64,000 bases of DNA from Mycolicibacterium aubagnense (GTDB lineage Bacteria; Actinomycetota; Actinomycetes; Mycobacteriales; Mycobacteriaceae), in NCBI RefSeq assembly GCF_010730955.1, contig NZ_AP022577.1, positions 1,426,001 through 1,490,000 of the forward strand, in the 5' to 3' direction. Below, piece by piece: positions 53,502-63,942 of the stretch. The translations under genes were made by a program, and so were the position numbers. How positions within the stretch are numbered: the stretch's first letter is position 1; every line of letters begins with the position of its first letter. Below the pieces are notes generated by a model. The model saw only the letters and a program-made list of their open reading frames with translations. It had not been told where the DNA came from and ran no database searches.

Positions 53502-54908
53502 ATGACCAACACCCTTCCCCAGAACGGCACAGCTGCCGGTTCCTCCCAGCGCCCCGTGCGCAAGGGCCCGGAGAGCGCCATCGGCCTGCAACGGCACAAG
53601 CGGACAGCGACCGACATCGGTCTGGCGCTGATCACTCCTTTTGTCGGCCAGGAATTCCTCGACAAGTACAACCTGCGCGAGCCGATGAACCGCGGCCTGA
53701 AGTACGGCGTCAAGACGGCGTTCTCCACCGCCGGTGCCGCAGGCCGCCAGTTCAAGCGCATTCCCGGGATCAATGGCGCACCGACTCGCCTGAAGCCGGG
53801 CGGTTCGGACTACTTCGACCTGACTCCGGACGAAGACCAGCAAATGATCGTCGAGACCGTCCGCGAGTTCTCCGAGGAGATCCTGCGGCCGGCTGCTCAT
53901 GACGCCGACGCTGCCGCGGTCTACCCGGCCGACCTGATCGCCAAGGCTGCCGAGCTGGGCATCACCGCGATCAACGTGCCCGAGGAATTCGACGGCATCG
54001 CCGCCTCCCAGAGCACCGTCACCACGGCACTGGTCGCCGAGGCCCTGGCCTACGGCGACATGGGCCTGGCCCTGCCGATCCTGGCACCCGGCGGCGTGGC
54101 GTCGGCGCTGACCCGTTGGGGCAGCGCCGGTCAGCAGGCCACCTACCTGCCGTCGTTCGCCGGCGAGAACGTGCCGCAGGCCTGTGTGGCCATCGCCGAG
54201 CCGCACGCACTGTTCGACCCGACAGCGCTGCGGACCACCGCGATCCGGACCCCCGGCGGTTACCGCCTCAACGGCGTCAAGTCGCTGGTTCCGGCTGCCG
54301 CCGACGCCGAGCTGTTCATCATCGGCGCGCAGCTCGACGGCAAGCCCGCGCTCTTCATCGTCGAGTCCGGCTCCGAGGGCCTGTCGATCACGGCCGACCC
54401 GAGCATGGGCATCCGCGCCGCGGCGCTGGGCAAGATCGAGCTGAACAACGTCGCGGTGCCGCTGGCCAACCGTCTCGGCGAGGACGAGGCCACCGACAAC
54501 GACTACTCCGAGGCCATCGCGCTGTCCCGATTGGGTTGGGCCGCACTGGCAGTCGGCACGTCGCACTCGGTGCTCGACTACGTGGTGCCTTACGTCAAGG
54601 AGCGCGAGGCGTTCGGCGAGCCCATCGCCCACCGCCAGTCGGTCGCGTTCATGTGCGCCAACATCGCCATCGAACTCGACGGCCTGCGGCTGATCGTCTG
54701 GCGCGGCGCCTCCCGGGCCGAGCAGGGCATGCCGTTCCTGCGCGAGGGTGCCCTGGCCAAGCGGTTCGCCACCGACAAGGGCATGCAGATCGGCCTCGAC
54801 GGCGTGCAGCTGCTCGGTGGCCACGGCTACACCAAGGAACACCCGGTTGAGCGCTGGTACCGCGATCTGCGGGCCGTCGGCGTCGCCGAGGGTGTCGTCG
54901 TCCTGTAG
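53502..54908 (+). CDS. fadE24: Acyl-CoA dehydrogenase FadE24-like
   Basis: A 468-residue flavoprotein. An N-terminal extension of about 95 residues precedes the dehydrogenase core (D-E-D-Q-Q-M-I-V-E-T-V-R-E-F). Other core segments are A-C-V-A-I-A-E-P-H-A, L-S-R-L-G-W-A-A-L-A-V-G and L-L-G-G-H-G-Y-T-K-E-H-P-V-E-R-W-Y-R-D-L. It oxidises an acyl-CoA to the enoyl-CoA. Mycobacterial FadE proteins of this kind often work as heteromers; the partner here is likely the next gene. The extension distinguishes it from fadE23. Confidence 0.93.
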   Translation: MTNTLPQNGTAAGSSQRPVRKGPESAIGLQRHKRTATDIGLALITPFVGQEFLDKYNLREPMNRGLKYGVKTAFSTAGAAGRQFKRIPGINGAPTRLKPGGSDYFDLTPDEDQQMIVETVREFSEEILRPAAHDADAAAVYPADLIAKAAELGITAINVPEEFDGIAASQSTVTTALVAEALAYGDMGLALPILAPGGVASALTRWGSAGQQATYLPSFAGENVPQACVAIAEPHALFDPTALRTTAIRTPGGYRLNGVKSLVPAAADAELFIIGAQLDGKPALFIVESGSEGLSITADPSMGIRAAALGKIELNNVAVPLANRLGEDEATDNDYSEAIALSRLGWAALAVGTSHSVLDYVVPYVKEREAFGEPIAHRQSVAFMCANIAIELDGLRLIVWRGASRAEQGMPFLREGALAKRFATDKGMQIGLDGVQLLGGHGYTKEHPVERWYRDLRAVGVAEGVVVL

Positions 54909-54954
54909 ACCGGCCCCCAGTCCTCAATCTTCCAACTCTCCCGAAAGACCAATC

Positions 54955-56166
54955 ATGGCAATCAATTTGGAACTGCCCCGCAAGCTGAAAGCAGTCGCGG
55001 AAAAGGGCCATCAGGGCGCCGCGGAGATGCTCCGCCCGATCTCCCGCAAGTACGACCTGGCCGAGCACGCCTACCCATCGGAGCTCGACACCCTGGCCAG
55101 CCTGTTCGAGGGCATCCAGGAGTCGAACGCCGTCTCGATCGCCGGCGCCGGCTTCTCGGCCAGCGAATCCAAGAGCAAGCACGCAAACGTCAACGGCGCC
55201 AACATGTCTGCGTTGCTGAATGCGCTGGAGGTCAGCTGGGGCGATGTCGCTCTCCTTCTGACGGTCCCCTTCCAGGGCCTGGGCAACGCCGCGATCTCCG
55301 CCGTCGCCACCAAGGAGCAGTTGGGCAAGTGGGGCAAGGTGTGGGCCGCGATGGCCATCACCGAACCCAGCTTCGGTTCCGACTCTGCGGCGGTCACGAC
55401 CACCGCCGTGCTCGACGGCGACGAGTACGTCCTCAACGGTGAGAAGATCTTCGTCACCGCCGGCTCGCGCGCCACCCATATCGTGGTGTGGGCGACGGTC
55501 GACAAGTCGCTCGGCCGGGCCGCCATCAAGTCGTTCGTCGTGCCGCGTGAGCACCCGGGTGTCATCGTCGAGCGGCTGGAGCACAAGCTCGGCATCAAGG
55601 CGTCCGACACCGCGGTCATCCGATTCGACAACTGCCGAATCCCGAAGGACTGCCTCCTCGGCGATCCGGAGGTCAAGGTGGACAAGGGCTTTGGCGGGGT
55701 CATGGAGACCTTCGACAACACCCGTCCGATGGTGGCCGCCATGGCCATCGGCGTGGGCCGCGCCGCCCTGGAGGAGCTGCGGGCGATCCTCACCGACGCC
55801 GGCATCGAGATCTCGTACGACAAGCCGGCCCACTCGCAGAGCGCCCCGGCCGCCGAGTTCCTGCGGATGGAGTCCGACTGGGAGGCCGCTTACCTGCTGT
55901 CACTGCGCGCCGCCTGGCAGGCCGACAACAAGGTCCCGAACTCCAAGGAAGCGTCCATGAGCAAGGCCAAGGCCGGGCGCATGGGCACCGACGTCACTCT
56001 CAAGGCTGTCGAATTGGCCGGCACCACCGGCTATTCCGAGACCACCCTGCTGGAGAAGTGGGCCCGCGACTCGAAGATTCTCGACATCTTCGAAGGCACG
56101 CAGCAGATTCAGCAGCTCGTGGTGGCGCGACGCCTGCTGGGCCTGTCGTCGGCACAGCTCAAGTGA
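54955..56166 (+). CDS. fadE23: Acyl-CoA dehydrogenase FadE23-like
   Basis: A 403-residue acyl-CoA dehydrogenase, ATG 54955, 46 nt after fadE24. Core segments: A-M-A-I-T-E-P-S-F-G-S-D-S-A, Y-V-L-N-G-E-K-I-F-V-T-A-G, and the catalytic-base region I-F-E-G-T-Q-Q-I-Q. Gene order matches Rv3139-Rv3140 as I recall. Probably assembles with FadE24. Confidence 0.94.
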   Translation: MAINLELPRKLKAVAEKGHQGAAEMLRPISRKYDLAEHAYPSELDTLASLFEGIQESNAVSIAGAGFSASESKSKHANVNGANMSALLNALEVSWGDVALLLTVPFQGLGNAAISAVATKEQLGKWGKVWAAMAITEPSFGSDSAAVTTTAVLDGDEYVLNGEKIFVTAGSRATHIVVWATVDKSLGRAAIKSFVVPREHPGVIVERLEHKLGIKASDTAVIRFDNCRIPKDCLLGDPEVKVDKGFGGVMETFDNTRPMVAAMAIGVGRAALEELRAILTDAGIEISYDKPAHSQSAPAAEFLRMESDWEAAYLLSLRAAWQADNKVPNSKEASMSKAKAGRMGTDVTLKAVELAGTTGYSETTLLEKWARDSKILDIFEGTQQIQQLVVARRLLGLSSAQLK

Positions 56167-56308
56167 CCGGCGCTCCGGTGGCCCGGCACCCGCTGGGCTA
56201 CCGGAGCACCGTCGCGAGCGCTTCGGTTGGTCGCGAGCACCTGACCGAAAATGCCCAGCGCACAAAGACATACATTGTCTCGGTCGCTCACTCATGCACC
56301 GCGACAAA

Positions 56309-56344
56309 CGAACAGGCCCCGGGATTGCTCCCGGGGCCTGTTCG
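56309..56344. terminator. Bidirectional intrinsic terminator
   Basis: A perfect long stem around TTGC between convergent fadE23 and the antigen 85 gene. Confidence 0.85.
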
Positions 56345-56359
56345 TCGCTGAGGTGTCGG

Positions 56360-57349
<990 letters not shown>

Positions 57350-57639
57350 TCACAATCCCATTTCAGTATCAGGTACCGGGTATCGTGCCCACTCGGCGCG
57401 ATCAGACGGCGCTGGTGGCACGGCCGCGATTTCTCGCAGCCGTGTGCGGCGGGCTCAGCCTGGTACGGGAACTGAACGCACCGAAGGTTTCAGTTGTCTG
57501 TGGGCAGTAAAACACGCATGCGACATGCCGAGGAACCCCCGAATCGCGCTTGAGACCAGGTTGTTGCGGACTTCGTACCGTTCAGCTATCACCTTGCCTT
57601 CGCGGGGTGCGGTGTTCATCCGGCCGTAGGCTGCCGTTT

Positions 57640-58230
57640 GTGACGAGCGACCGGAACGACGTCGACGAGCTGCCGGACTCCCGATCGGGCAACCGGCTGG
57701 GCATTGAGGACTGGCTCGCGGCCGGATACGCGATCCTCGCCGAGGAAGGGTTGAAGGCCCTGAAGATCGACCGGTTGTGCGCTCGGTTGAAGGTCACCAA
57801 GGGCAGCTTCTACTGGCATTTCGACAACATCGCCGCCTACCGGACAGCTCTCATTCAGGGCTGGAGCGAGCTCCGCGACGCGGACCGCAGCCAGATCGAA
57901 GAGATCGATTCGCTGGCACCACGGGACCGGCTGGTGCAGATGATGAATTCGCTGGTCAGCCCCAGGCACTGGACGCTGGAACGCGCGATGCGGGAATGGG
58001 CTCGCTCCGACCAGGCCGTCGCCGCGAGTGTGCGCGCCGCGGACCGGCGCGTTCTCGGGGCGGTCCGGCGCGCCTTCGAGGACTACGGCTTCGACGCCGA
58101 CGAGGCCGAGCTGCGGGCCGACGCCACGTTCGCCGTCGGCATCGGATTCCTGCACCTCTCTGGCGATGCACCGCATCCGCGACTCGCGGCCCGCAGTGAG
58201 CGGTTTCTCGATCTGATGCTCGCGACCTGA
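57640..58230 (+). CDS. TetR-family regulator
   Basis: A 196-residue regulator from GTG 57640. HTH in residues about 20-65: A-A-G-Y-A-I-L-A-E-E-G-L-K-A-L-K-I-D-R-L, then K-G-S-F-Y-W-H-F-D-N-I. The remaining helical domain binds an unknown ligand. It precedes the monooxygenase gene by 34 nt, and the inverted repeat in that gap is its likely operator. Confidence 0.92.
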   Translation: MTSDRNDVDELPDSRSGNRLGIEDWLAAGYAILAEEGLKALKIDRLCARLKVTKGSFYWHFDNIAAYRTALIQGWSELRDADRSQIEEIDSLAPRDRLVQMMNSLVSPRHWTLERAMREWARSDQAVAASVRAADRRVLGAVRRAFEDYGFDADEAELRADATFAVGIGFLHLSGDAPHPRLAARSERFLDLMLAT

Positions 58231-58233
58231 CTT

Positions 58234-58251
58234 CCATACCAAAAGGTATGG
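58234..58251. promoter_or_regulatory. Inverted-repeat operator before the monooxygenase gene
   Basis: CCATACC, AAAA, GGTATGG: perfect 7-bp arms. It lies between the TetR gene and the monooxygenase ATG at 58265. Confidence 0.7.
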
Positions 58252-58264
58252 TACGGTCCGGCTC

Positions 58265-59422
58265 ATGTTGAGTACGCAGACCGGCATCACTGATGGATTC
58301 GTAACAGCACTCGGGGAACGCGCCGCCGAGGCAGAAGAACTTCGTCGCCTTCCCGACGACACCGTGAGCGACCTGATCGCTTCCGGATTCACCGACCTCC
58401 TGGTGCCGGCCCGCTACGGAGGGCAGCAGGCACCGTTCCCCGCCATCCTCGATCCGGTACGCCGCCTCGCCCACGGCTGCACCTCGAGCGCCTGGACCAT
58501 CGGCTTCCTGGCCCTGCACAACTGGATGCTGGCGCTGTTCGGCGAGCAGGCCCAGCAAGACGCATTCGACAGCCGGCCGTTCCTCGCGCCGGCGCCGCTG
58601 GCCCCGACAGGCCGAGGGCTGCCGGCCGACGGCGGTATCCGCCTGTCCGGGCGCTGGTCCTGGGCCACCGGGGTCATGCACGGAAACTGGATCATCGTCG
58701 CGGCACTCTGCGGCCCGGATGACGGCATCTACCCCGCCCTCGCACTGCTGCCGATCAGCGACGTCACCGTCGACGACGTCTGGCACACCGACGGTATGCG
58801 GGCCACCGGATCAAACGACGCGATCGCCACCGACGTCTTCGTGCCCGAGCACCGCCTGGTCAAGGTCACCGACATCTATGCCGGCACCGCTCCAGGCGCA
58901 AGACTCCACGACAGCGCCACCTACCGCTGGCCGATGGTGCCGGCTCTGGCGCTACTGGCGGCCATGCCCGCCCTGGGTAGCGCCGAGCGGGTCACCGAGA
59001 TCTATGCGGGGCGGCTGGCCGAGCGGGTGCTGCCGTATGAGGGCGTCATGCAGAAGGACAAGCCCATTGCCCAGGCACACTTGGCCGGAGCGCAGGTGCG
59101 CTTGCGATCTCTACGCGGCCTGCTGGCCGACACGGTCGGTGAGATCGAGGAGATCGTCGTCGCCGGCGATTCCGTGGACAAGCCCGTCCGCGCGCAGGCT
59201 CGACTGGCGGCCGCACACATCGTCGCCGAATCGCGCGCGGTGATCGGCGATCTCATGGGCGCCGCCGGGGCCAGCATCCACTTCTTGTCCAGCCCGATGC
59301 AGCGGTTCAAGCGCGATGTCGACGTGCTGGCCGGACACGTCGTGTTCGACTACGACACCAGCCGCGAGCTGGCCGGAGCACTCGCACTCGGGATGAAGAT
59401 TCCGCGGACGTCGATGGTCTGA
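58265..59422 (+). CDS. Acyl-CoA-dehydrogenase-fold flavin monooxygenase (HsaA/DszC-like)
   Basis: A 385-residue protein with the dehydrogenase fold but without the usual catalytic-glutamate end motif. The N-terminal L-P-D-D-T-V-S-D-L-I-A-S-G-F-T-D-L-L-V-P-A-R-Y-G-G and the substrate/flavin segment S-G-R-W-S-W-A-T-G-V match two-component FMN-dependent hydroxylases such as HsaA. It would hydroxylate a phenolic or sulphur compound with reduced flavin from a separate reductase. No reductase gene is visible in the window. Confidence 0.85.
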   Translation: MLSTQTGITDGFVTALGERAAEAEELRRLPDDTVSDLIASGFTDLLVPARYGGQQAPFPAILDPVRRLAHGCTSSAWTIGFLALHNWMLALFGEQAQQDAFDSRPFLAPAPLAPTGRGLPADGGIRLSGRWSWATGVMHGNWIIVAALCGPDDGIYPALALLPISDVTVDDVWHTDGMRATGSNDAIATDVFVPEHRLVKVTDIYAGTAPGARLHDSATYRWPMVPALALLAAMPALGSAERVTEIYAGRLAERVLPYEGVMQKDKPIAQAHLAGAQVRLRSLRGLLADTVGEIEEIVVAGDSVDKPVRAQARLAAAHIVAESRAVIGDLMGAAGASIHFLSSPMQRFKRDVDVLAGHVVFDYDTSRELAGALALGMKIPRTSMV

Positions 59423-59460
59423 GGGTCGGCCTGAATTCACCCTTGCCTGCCAACCTAACC

Positions 59461-59478
59461 AAAAGTAATGTCACTTTT
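59461..59478. promoter_or_regulatory. Inverted repeat before the dioxygenase gene
   Basis: AAAAGT, 6-nt spacer, ACTTTT. It lies 33 nt upstream of ATG 59511 and is a candidate site for the TetR protein whose gene begins at 63943. Confidence 0.55.
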
Positions 59479-59510
59479 AGTTTTGCTGCGTGAGCCACGA
59501 GGAGCCCAGC

Positions 59511-60602
59511 ATGGAATCGTTCGTCCACCTGCGAAAAGGCCGGACCCCGAAGCGGGTGCACGCCGACCTGGACGGCCTCAAGGACGATGAACTCGGGCGC
59601 GGCGGATTCGTCGGTCGCACCGCCAACATGTACCGGCGCAACGACCCGACGGCATATCGCACCGTCGGGCCGCTGCGCCCCACCGACGTGCTGTCGTCCG
59701 AGCTGAAGCCGTCGGACGCGACGGACCCTCAGGGCACTCCCCTGTTGATGTTCTCCAACGCCGACTGCCAGGTCCTGCTGAGCCGCCGGAGTGCCGAGAT
59801 GCCGTTCTTCGTCCGATACGTCGACGGCGATCTACTGCTTTTCGTCCACAAGGGTTCTGGGCTGCTGGAGACCGAGTTCGGCCCACTGCGCTATCGCGAG
59901 GGTGACTGGGTCTACCTCCCCAAAGCGTGCACGTTCCGGCAGGTGCCGGACAGTGAGAGCACGTGGCTCATGATCCAGGCCACCGACGACTTCCGGGTGC
60001 CGCCCGCGGGCATCCTGGGACGGCACTTCCCATTCGATCCCGCGCAGGTCACCATTCCCGAGCCGGTCCCCATCGACGATGACGGCAGGGACGAATACGA
60101 GGTCCGGCTGATCCACGAGGGCGGGCCCACTTCGCTTTTCTACCAACATAATCCGCTCGACGTGGAAGGTTGGCGGGGCGACAACTTCCCCTTCACCTTC
60201 AACATCGAGGACTACACCGTCATCACGTCCGAGAGCGTGCACCTACCGCCGACGGTGCACCTGTTCATGCAGGCGACGGGCGTCTACGTGATGAACTTCC
60301 TGCCCAAGCCCGCCGAGAGCGTGCCGGGCACCGAGCGCACCCCGTGGTACCACCGCAACGTCGATTACGACGAGATCGCGTTCTTCCACGCCGGGTCGCT
60401 GTACGGCATCCCGATGCCGCCGGGCCTGGTTTCCCATGCGCCGCAAGGTGTGCACCACGGCGCACCGGAAGCCGCGCGCGAGCGTGCCCGTCGCAAGTTC
60501 GACCAATACGACCGCGTCGACTGGTCGGTGATCGCCATCGACACCCGCCGGCGTCTCACACCATCCGCCGAAATCCTCGCCAACGATTTGGGGCAGCACT
60601 AG
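59511..60602 (+). CDS. Homogentisate 1,2-dioxygenase-like protein
   Basis: A 363-residue cupin-type protein from ATG 59511, with GAGGAG upstream. The family's W-Y-H-R-N-V-D-Y-D-E and P-Q-G-V-H-H-G segments supply the likely iron ligands (His, Glu, His). An N-terminal cupin has the G-S-G-L-L-E-T-E-F-G-P-L-R-Y-R-E-G-D-W-V-Y-L-P segment. It is shorter than most homogentisate dioxygenases (about 430-450), so the substrate may be a different hydroquinone. It would open an aromatic ring. Confidence 0.85.
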   Translation: MESFVHLRKGRTPKRVHADLDGLKDDELGRGGFVGRTANMYRRNDPTAYRTVGPLRPTDVLSSELKPSDATDPQGTPLLMFSNADCQVLLSRRSAEMPFFVRYVDGDLLLFVHKGSGLLETEFGPLRYREGDWVYLPKACTFRQVPDSESTWLMIQATDDFRVPPAGILGRHFPFDPAQVTIPEPVPIDDDGRDEYEVRLIHEGGPTSLFYQHNPLDVEGWRGDNFPFTFNIEDYTVITSESVHLPPTVHLFMQATGVYVMNFLPKPAESVPGTERTPWYHRNVDYDEIAFFHAGSLYGIPMPPGLVSHAPQGVHHGAPEAARERARRKFDQYDRVDWSVIAIDTRRRLTPSAEILANDLGQH

Positions 60603-60636
60603 TGATGAGCGCTTGCGCGAAGAACAAAGGACAGCG

Positions 60637-61836
60637 ATGACAACGATCGATTCACCCGTGAAGCACGACTATGACCGCATCCCGTATCTGGTTGCGTACC
60701 AGAACAACTCGGCGGTCCGCGATGTGTACGGCGGCGTCGCCGAACTCGTGGTGCTGGAGAGCTATCTGCTCAAGCCCAAGAACAAGACGTCGGACACCGT
60801 CCTGGTGTTCATGCATCCCATCGGCGGCGGCGCATACCTGCCGATGATCAACGCGCTGGCCCGCGCCGGCCACCACGTCATCTACTGCAACAGCCGGTTC
60901 CGCGGCACCGACTCCGCGTTGCTGATGGAGAAGGTCGTCGAGGACCTCGGCGAGTGCATCAAGGACGCCAAGAACCGGCTGGGTTACTCGAAGGTGGTGC
61001 TCGCCGGGTGGAGCGGCGGCGGCTCGCTGTCCGTCTTCTACCAGCAGCAGGCGCAGCACCCGACGGTGACGTCGAGCCCGTCTGGCGACGGGCCCGACCT
61101 GACGAAGCTGGGCCTGATCCCGGCGGACGGCCTCATGCTGCTGGCCGCTCACATCAGCCGGCACGGAACAATGACCGAGTGGATGGACGCCTCCATCCTC
61201 GACGAGAACGACCCGTCGAAGCGTGACCCGGAACTGGACCTCTACAACCCCGACAACCCGAACCAGCCGCCCTACACCCCCGAGTTCCTGCAGCGGTACC
61301 ACGCCGCACAGGTCGCCCGGAATCGGCGAATCACCAAGTGGGTCAAGGACAAACTCGCCGAGATAAAAGCGAGCGGACGACCCGGCGCTGACGTCGAAGA
61401 GTTCGCGTTCGTCGTCCACGGCACCATGGCCGACCCACGCTGGCTCGACCCCACGGTCGATCCCAACGAACGCACCCCGGGGCAGTGCTATCTGGGGGAC
61501 CCTCAAGTGGTGAACATGAGCCCGGTGGGCCTCGCCCGGTTCTGTACGTTGCGCAGCTGGCTGTCACAGTGGAGCTATGACGATGCCAACGGTGACGCCG
61601 TGAAGGCCGGCCCGGATATCGCGGTGCCGACCCTGGTGATCGGCAACCTCGCCGATGACGCCTGCACCCCGAGCCACACGCGGCGGTTGTACGAGGCCAT
61701 CGGCCATCCCGATAAGGAAATGCACGAGATCCCGGGCGCCAACCACTACTACTCCGGCCCGGACCAGCGCGGCACGCTGCGCCAGGCCGTCGGGATCTGC
61801 ACGGATTGGCTGCACCGGCAAGGGTTCTCCAGATGA
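60637..61836 (+). CDS. Alpha/beta hydrolase
   Basis: A 399-residue hydrolase from ATG 60637. Nucleophile elbow G-W-S-G-G-G (in V-L-A-G-W-S-G-G-G-S-L-S), oxyanion segment M-H-P-I-G-G-G-A-Y, and catalytic His in P-G-A-N-H-Y-Y. It carries a large insert (about residues 150-280) relative to the basic fold. After ring cleavage it might cut a C-C or ester bond. It overlaps the CoA-transferase gene by 4 nt. Confidence 0.88.
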   Translation: MTTIDSPVKHDYDRIPYLVAYQNNSAVRDVYGGVAELVVLESYLLKPKNKTSDTVLVFMHPIGGGAYLPMINALARAGHHVIYCNSRFRGTDSALLMEKVVEDLGECIKDAKNRLGYSKVVLAGWSGGGSLSVFYQQQAQHPTVTSSPSGDGPDLTKLGLIPADGLMLLAAHISRHGTMTEWMDASILDENDPSKRDPELDLYNPDNPNQPPYTPEFLQRYHAAQVARNRRITKWVKDKLAEIKASGRPGADVEEFAFVVHGTMADPRWLDPTVDPNERTPGQCYLGDPQVVNMSPVGLARFCTLRSWLSQWSYDDANGDAVKAGPDIAVPTLVIGNLADDACTPSHTRRLYEAIGHPDKEMHEIPGANHYYSGPDQRGTLRQAVGICTDWLHRQGFSR

Positions 61837-63038
61837 CCGCTACCGGCGCGCTCGACGGCATCAGGGTCATCGAACTCGGCACCCTGATCTCGGGCCCCTT
61901 CGCGGGCCGGCTGCTCGGCGACATGGGCGCAGAGGTGCTCAAGATCGAGTTGCCGACCTCCCCCGATCCGCTGCGGACCTGGGGCCAGGCCGAACTCGAC
62001 GGGCACCGCTTCTTCTGGACGGTCCACGCGCGCAACAAGAAGGCAGTGACCCTGGACCTGCGCACCGAACGCGGCCGGGAGCTGTTCCTCGAGCTGGTCA
62101 AGCAGTCCGATGTCATCGTGGAGAACTTCCGGCCGGGCACCCTGGAGAAGTGGAACCTGGGCTACGACGTTCTGCGCGAACACAATCGCGGCATCATCCT
62201 GGTGCGGGTATCGGGCTACGGGCAGACCGGTCCCGATGCCGGCAAGGCCGGGTACGCGTCGGTCGCCGAGGCGGCCAGCGGGCTGCGGCACATGAACGGC
62301 TTTCCCGGCGGCCCTCCCCCGCGGTTGGCGCTGTCGCTGGGCGACAGCCTCGCCGGCATGTTCGCCGCACAGGGAGCGCTTGCCGCGCTCTATCGGCGCA
62401 GTGTCACCGGCGAGGGGCAGGTCGTAGATACGGCACTCACCGAAAGTTGTTTGGCCATTCAGGAATCCACGATCCCCGATTACGACATCGGTGGCGTGGT
62501 GCGCGGGCCCTCGGGCACTCGCCTCGAAGGCATCGCACCGTCCAACATCTACCAGAGCGCGAACGGCAGCTGGGTCGTGATCGCGGCCAATCAGGACACC
62601 GTGTTCCGGCGGCTGTGCCAGGCGATGGGGCGGCCGGAATTGGCCACCGACGAGCGGTTCGTCGACCATCTGGCACGCGGCCGCAACCAGGACGAACTCG
62701 ACAAGCTCATCGGCGACTGGGCTGCCGAGCGTCAGCCGCAGGACATCATCGCCACGTTGTCGGCGGCCGGGGTGATCAGCGGGCCGATCAACACCGTCGC
62801 CGAGGTGGTGCAAGACCCACAGCTGCAGGCACGCAACATGATTGCCGACCACTGGGATGAACGTGTGCAGCGCAACGTGAAGGGACCTGGCGTCGTACCG
62901 GTGCTGTCGGGCACTCCCGGAACCATCCGCAACGGTGGATCGGCGCGACCGGGGCAGGACAACGACGAGGTGTACGGCCGGCTGCTCGGTCTCGACGCCG
63001 CGCAGTTGGCGGCGCTGCGTGAGGAGGGCGTGTTGTGA
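61833..63038 (+). CDS. Class III CoA-transferase (CaiB/BaiF family)
   Basis: A 401-residue protein starting at ATG 61833 (ATGA overlap). Family segments: G-I-R-V-I-E-L-G-T-L-I-S-G-P-F-A-G-R-L-L, D-M-G-A-E-V-L-K-I-E, N-K-K-A-V-T-L-D-L, and D-V-I-V-E-N-F-R-P-G. The usual catalytic Asp position in the family is followed by Y-A-S-V-A-E-A-A-S-G. It moves CoA between carboxylic acids, for example succinyl-CoA to a cleavage-product acid. Confidence 0.94.
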   Translation: MTATGALDGIRVIELGTLISGPFAGRLLGDMGAEVLKIELPTSPDPLRTWGQAELDGHRFFWTVHARNKKAVTLDLRTERGRELFLELVKQSDVIVENFRPGTLEKWNLGYDVLREHNRGIILVRVSGYGQTGPDAGKAGYASVAEAASGLRHMNGFPGGPPPRLALSLGDSLAGMFAAQGALAALYRRSVTGEGQVVDTALTESCLAIQESTIPDYDIGGVVRGPSGTRLEGIAPSNIYQSANGSWVVIAANQDTVFRRLCQAMGRPELATDERFVDHLARGRNQDELDKLIGDWAAERQPQDIIATLSAAGVISGPINTVAEVVQDPQLQARNMIADHWDERVQRNVKGPGVVPVLSGTPGTIRNGGSARPGQDNDEVYGRLLGLDAAQLAALREEGVL

Positions 63039-63940
63039 CGGACCTGCCGTCCTACGTCACCATCCGCGAAGTCTGCCTGCGTGACGGGCTTCAACTCGAG
63101 GACCCGATTCCGTTGTCCGCCAAGCTCGAACTGCTCGAGGCCATCGTCGCCACCGGCGTGCAAGAGATCGAGGCCACCGCATTCGTGTCACCGTCCAAGG
63201 TGCCCGCGCTGGCCGATGCCCCCGAGGTGGCCGCGGCGCTGGCGGCATTTCCCGGCGTCGAGTTCTCCGCACTGGTGGCCGGCCCCGGCGGCGCGGGCCG
63301 CGCGCTCGCCGCGGGCATGCGGTCCCTGGAATACGTGGTGTCCGCCGCAGACAGCCACAGCCAGGCGAACGTCGGGCGGTCGACGACCGAATCCACGGCG
63401 CTGATCGCCGACATCGTGACCCTGGCCCATGACAGCGGTGCGAGTGCCGAGGTCATCATCGCCACGGCCTGGGACTGCCCCTTCGACGGCCCGACCGATC
63501 CGAGCCGAGTCGTCGAGATCGCCACAGCTGCATCGGAATTCGGCGCGGATCGAGTGGCCATCGCGGACACCATCGGGACCACCACCCCGCGACGGGTCAC
63601 CGACCTGATCACCCGGGTCCGCCCGGTCATCGGCGCCCTGCCACTCGGCGCGCATTTCCACAACACCCGCGGTGCCGGTCTCGCCAGCGCCTACGCCGCC
63701 GTGCAGGCCGGCGTGACCCGGCTCGACGCGTCGGTGGGTGGATTGGGCGGCTGCCCGTTCGCCCCCGGCGCGACGGGGAACATCGCGACCGAGGATCTGG
63801 TCTATCTATTGCGGGACAGCGACATCGGCACCGGCATCAACGTGGACTTGGCGATCGATGCGGCCATGGTGGCACAGCGGATTGTCGGCCATGAGCTACC
63901 GAGCGCCCTGCTGCGCGCCGGCGACCGGCTGCTGGGCTGA
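63035..63940 (+). CDS. Hydroxymethylglutaryl-CoA lyase-like enzyme
   Basis: A 301-residue TIM-barrel lyase with a GTG start at 63035 (GTGA overlap). Motifs: I-R-E-V-C-L-R-D-G-L-Q, with the metal Asp; A-H-F-H-N-T-R-G, with the His pair; and the G-G-L-G-G-C-P-F-A-P-G-A-T-G-N signature Cys loop. It would split a 3-hydroxy-3-methylacyl-CoA, or a related ester, into acetyl-CoA or another acyl-CoA and a keto acid. It ends the five-step operon. Confidence 0.93.
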   Translation: MTDLPSYVTIREVCLRDGLQLEDPIPLSAKLELLEAIVATGVQEIEATAFVSPSKVPALADAPEVAAALAAFPGVEFSALVAGPGGAGRALAAGMRSLEYVVSAADSHSQANVGRSTTESTALIADIVTLAHDSGASAEVIIATAWDCPFDGPTDPSRVVEIATAASEFGADRVAIADTIGTTTPRRVTDLITRVRPVIGALPLGAHFHNTRGAGLASAYAAVQAGVTRLDASVGGLGGCPFAPGATGNIATEDLVYLLRDSDIGTGINVDLAIDAAMVAQRIVGHELPSALLRAGDRLLG

Positions 63941-63942
63941 GC

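Noticed and set aside
52443..54842. A 799-codon open frame on the minus strand
   Set aside because: It lies antisense to hisN and fadE24, which have clear motifs. Long antisense frames are usual in high-GC DNA, and its translation is Gly/Arg/Val-rich without a domain.
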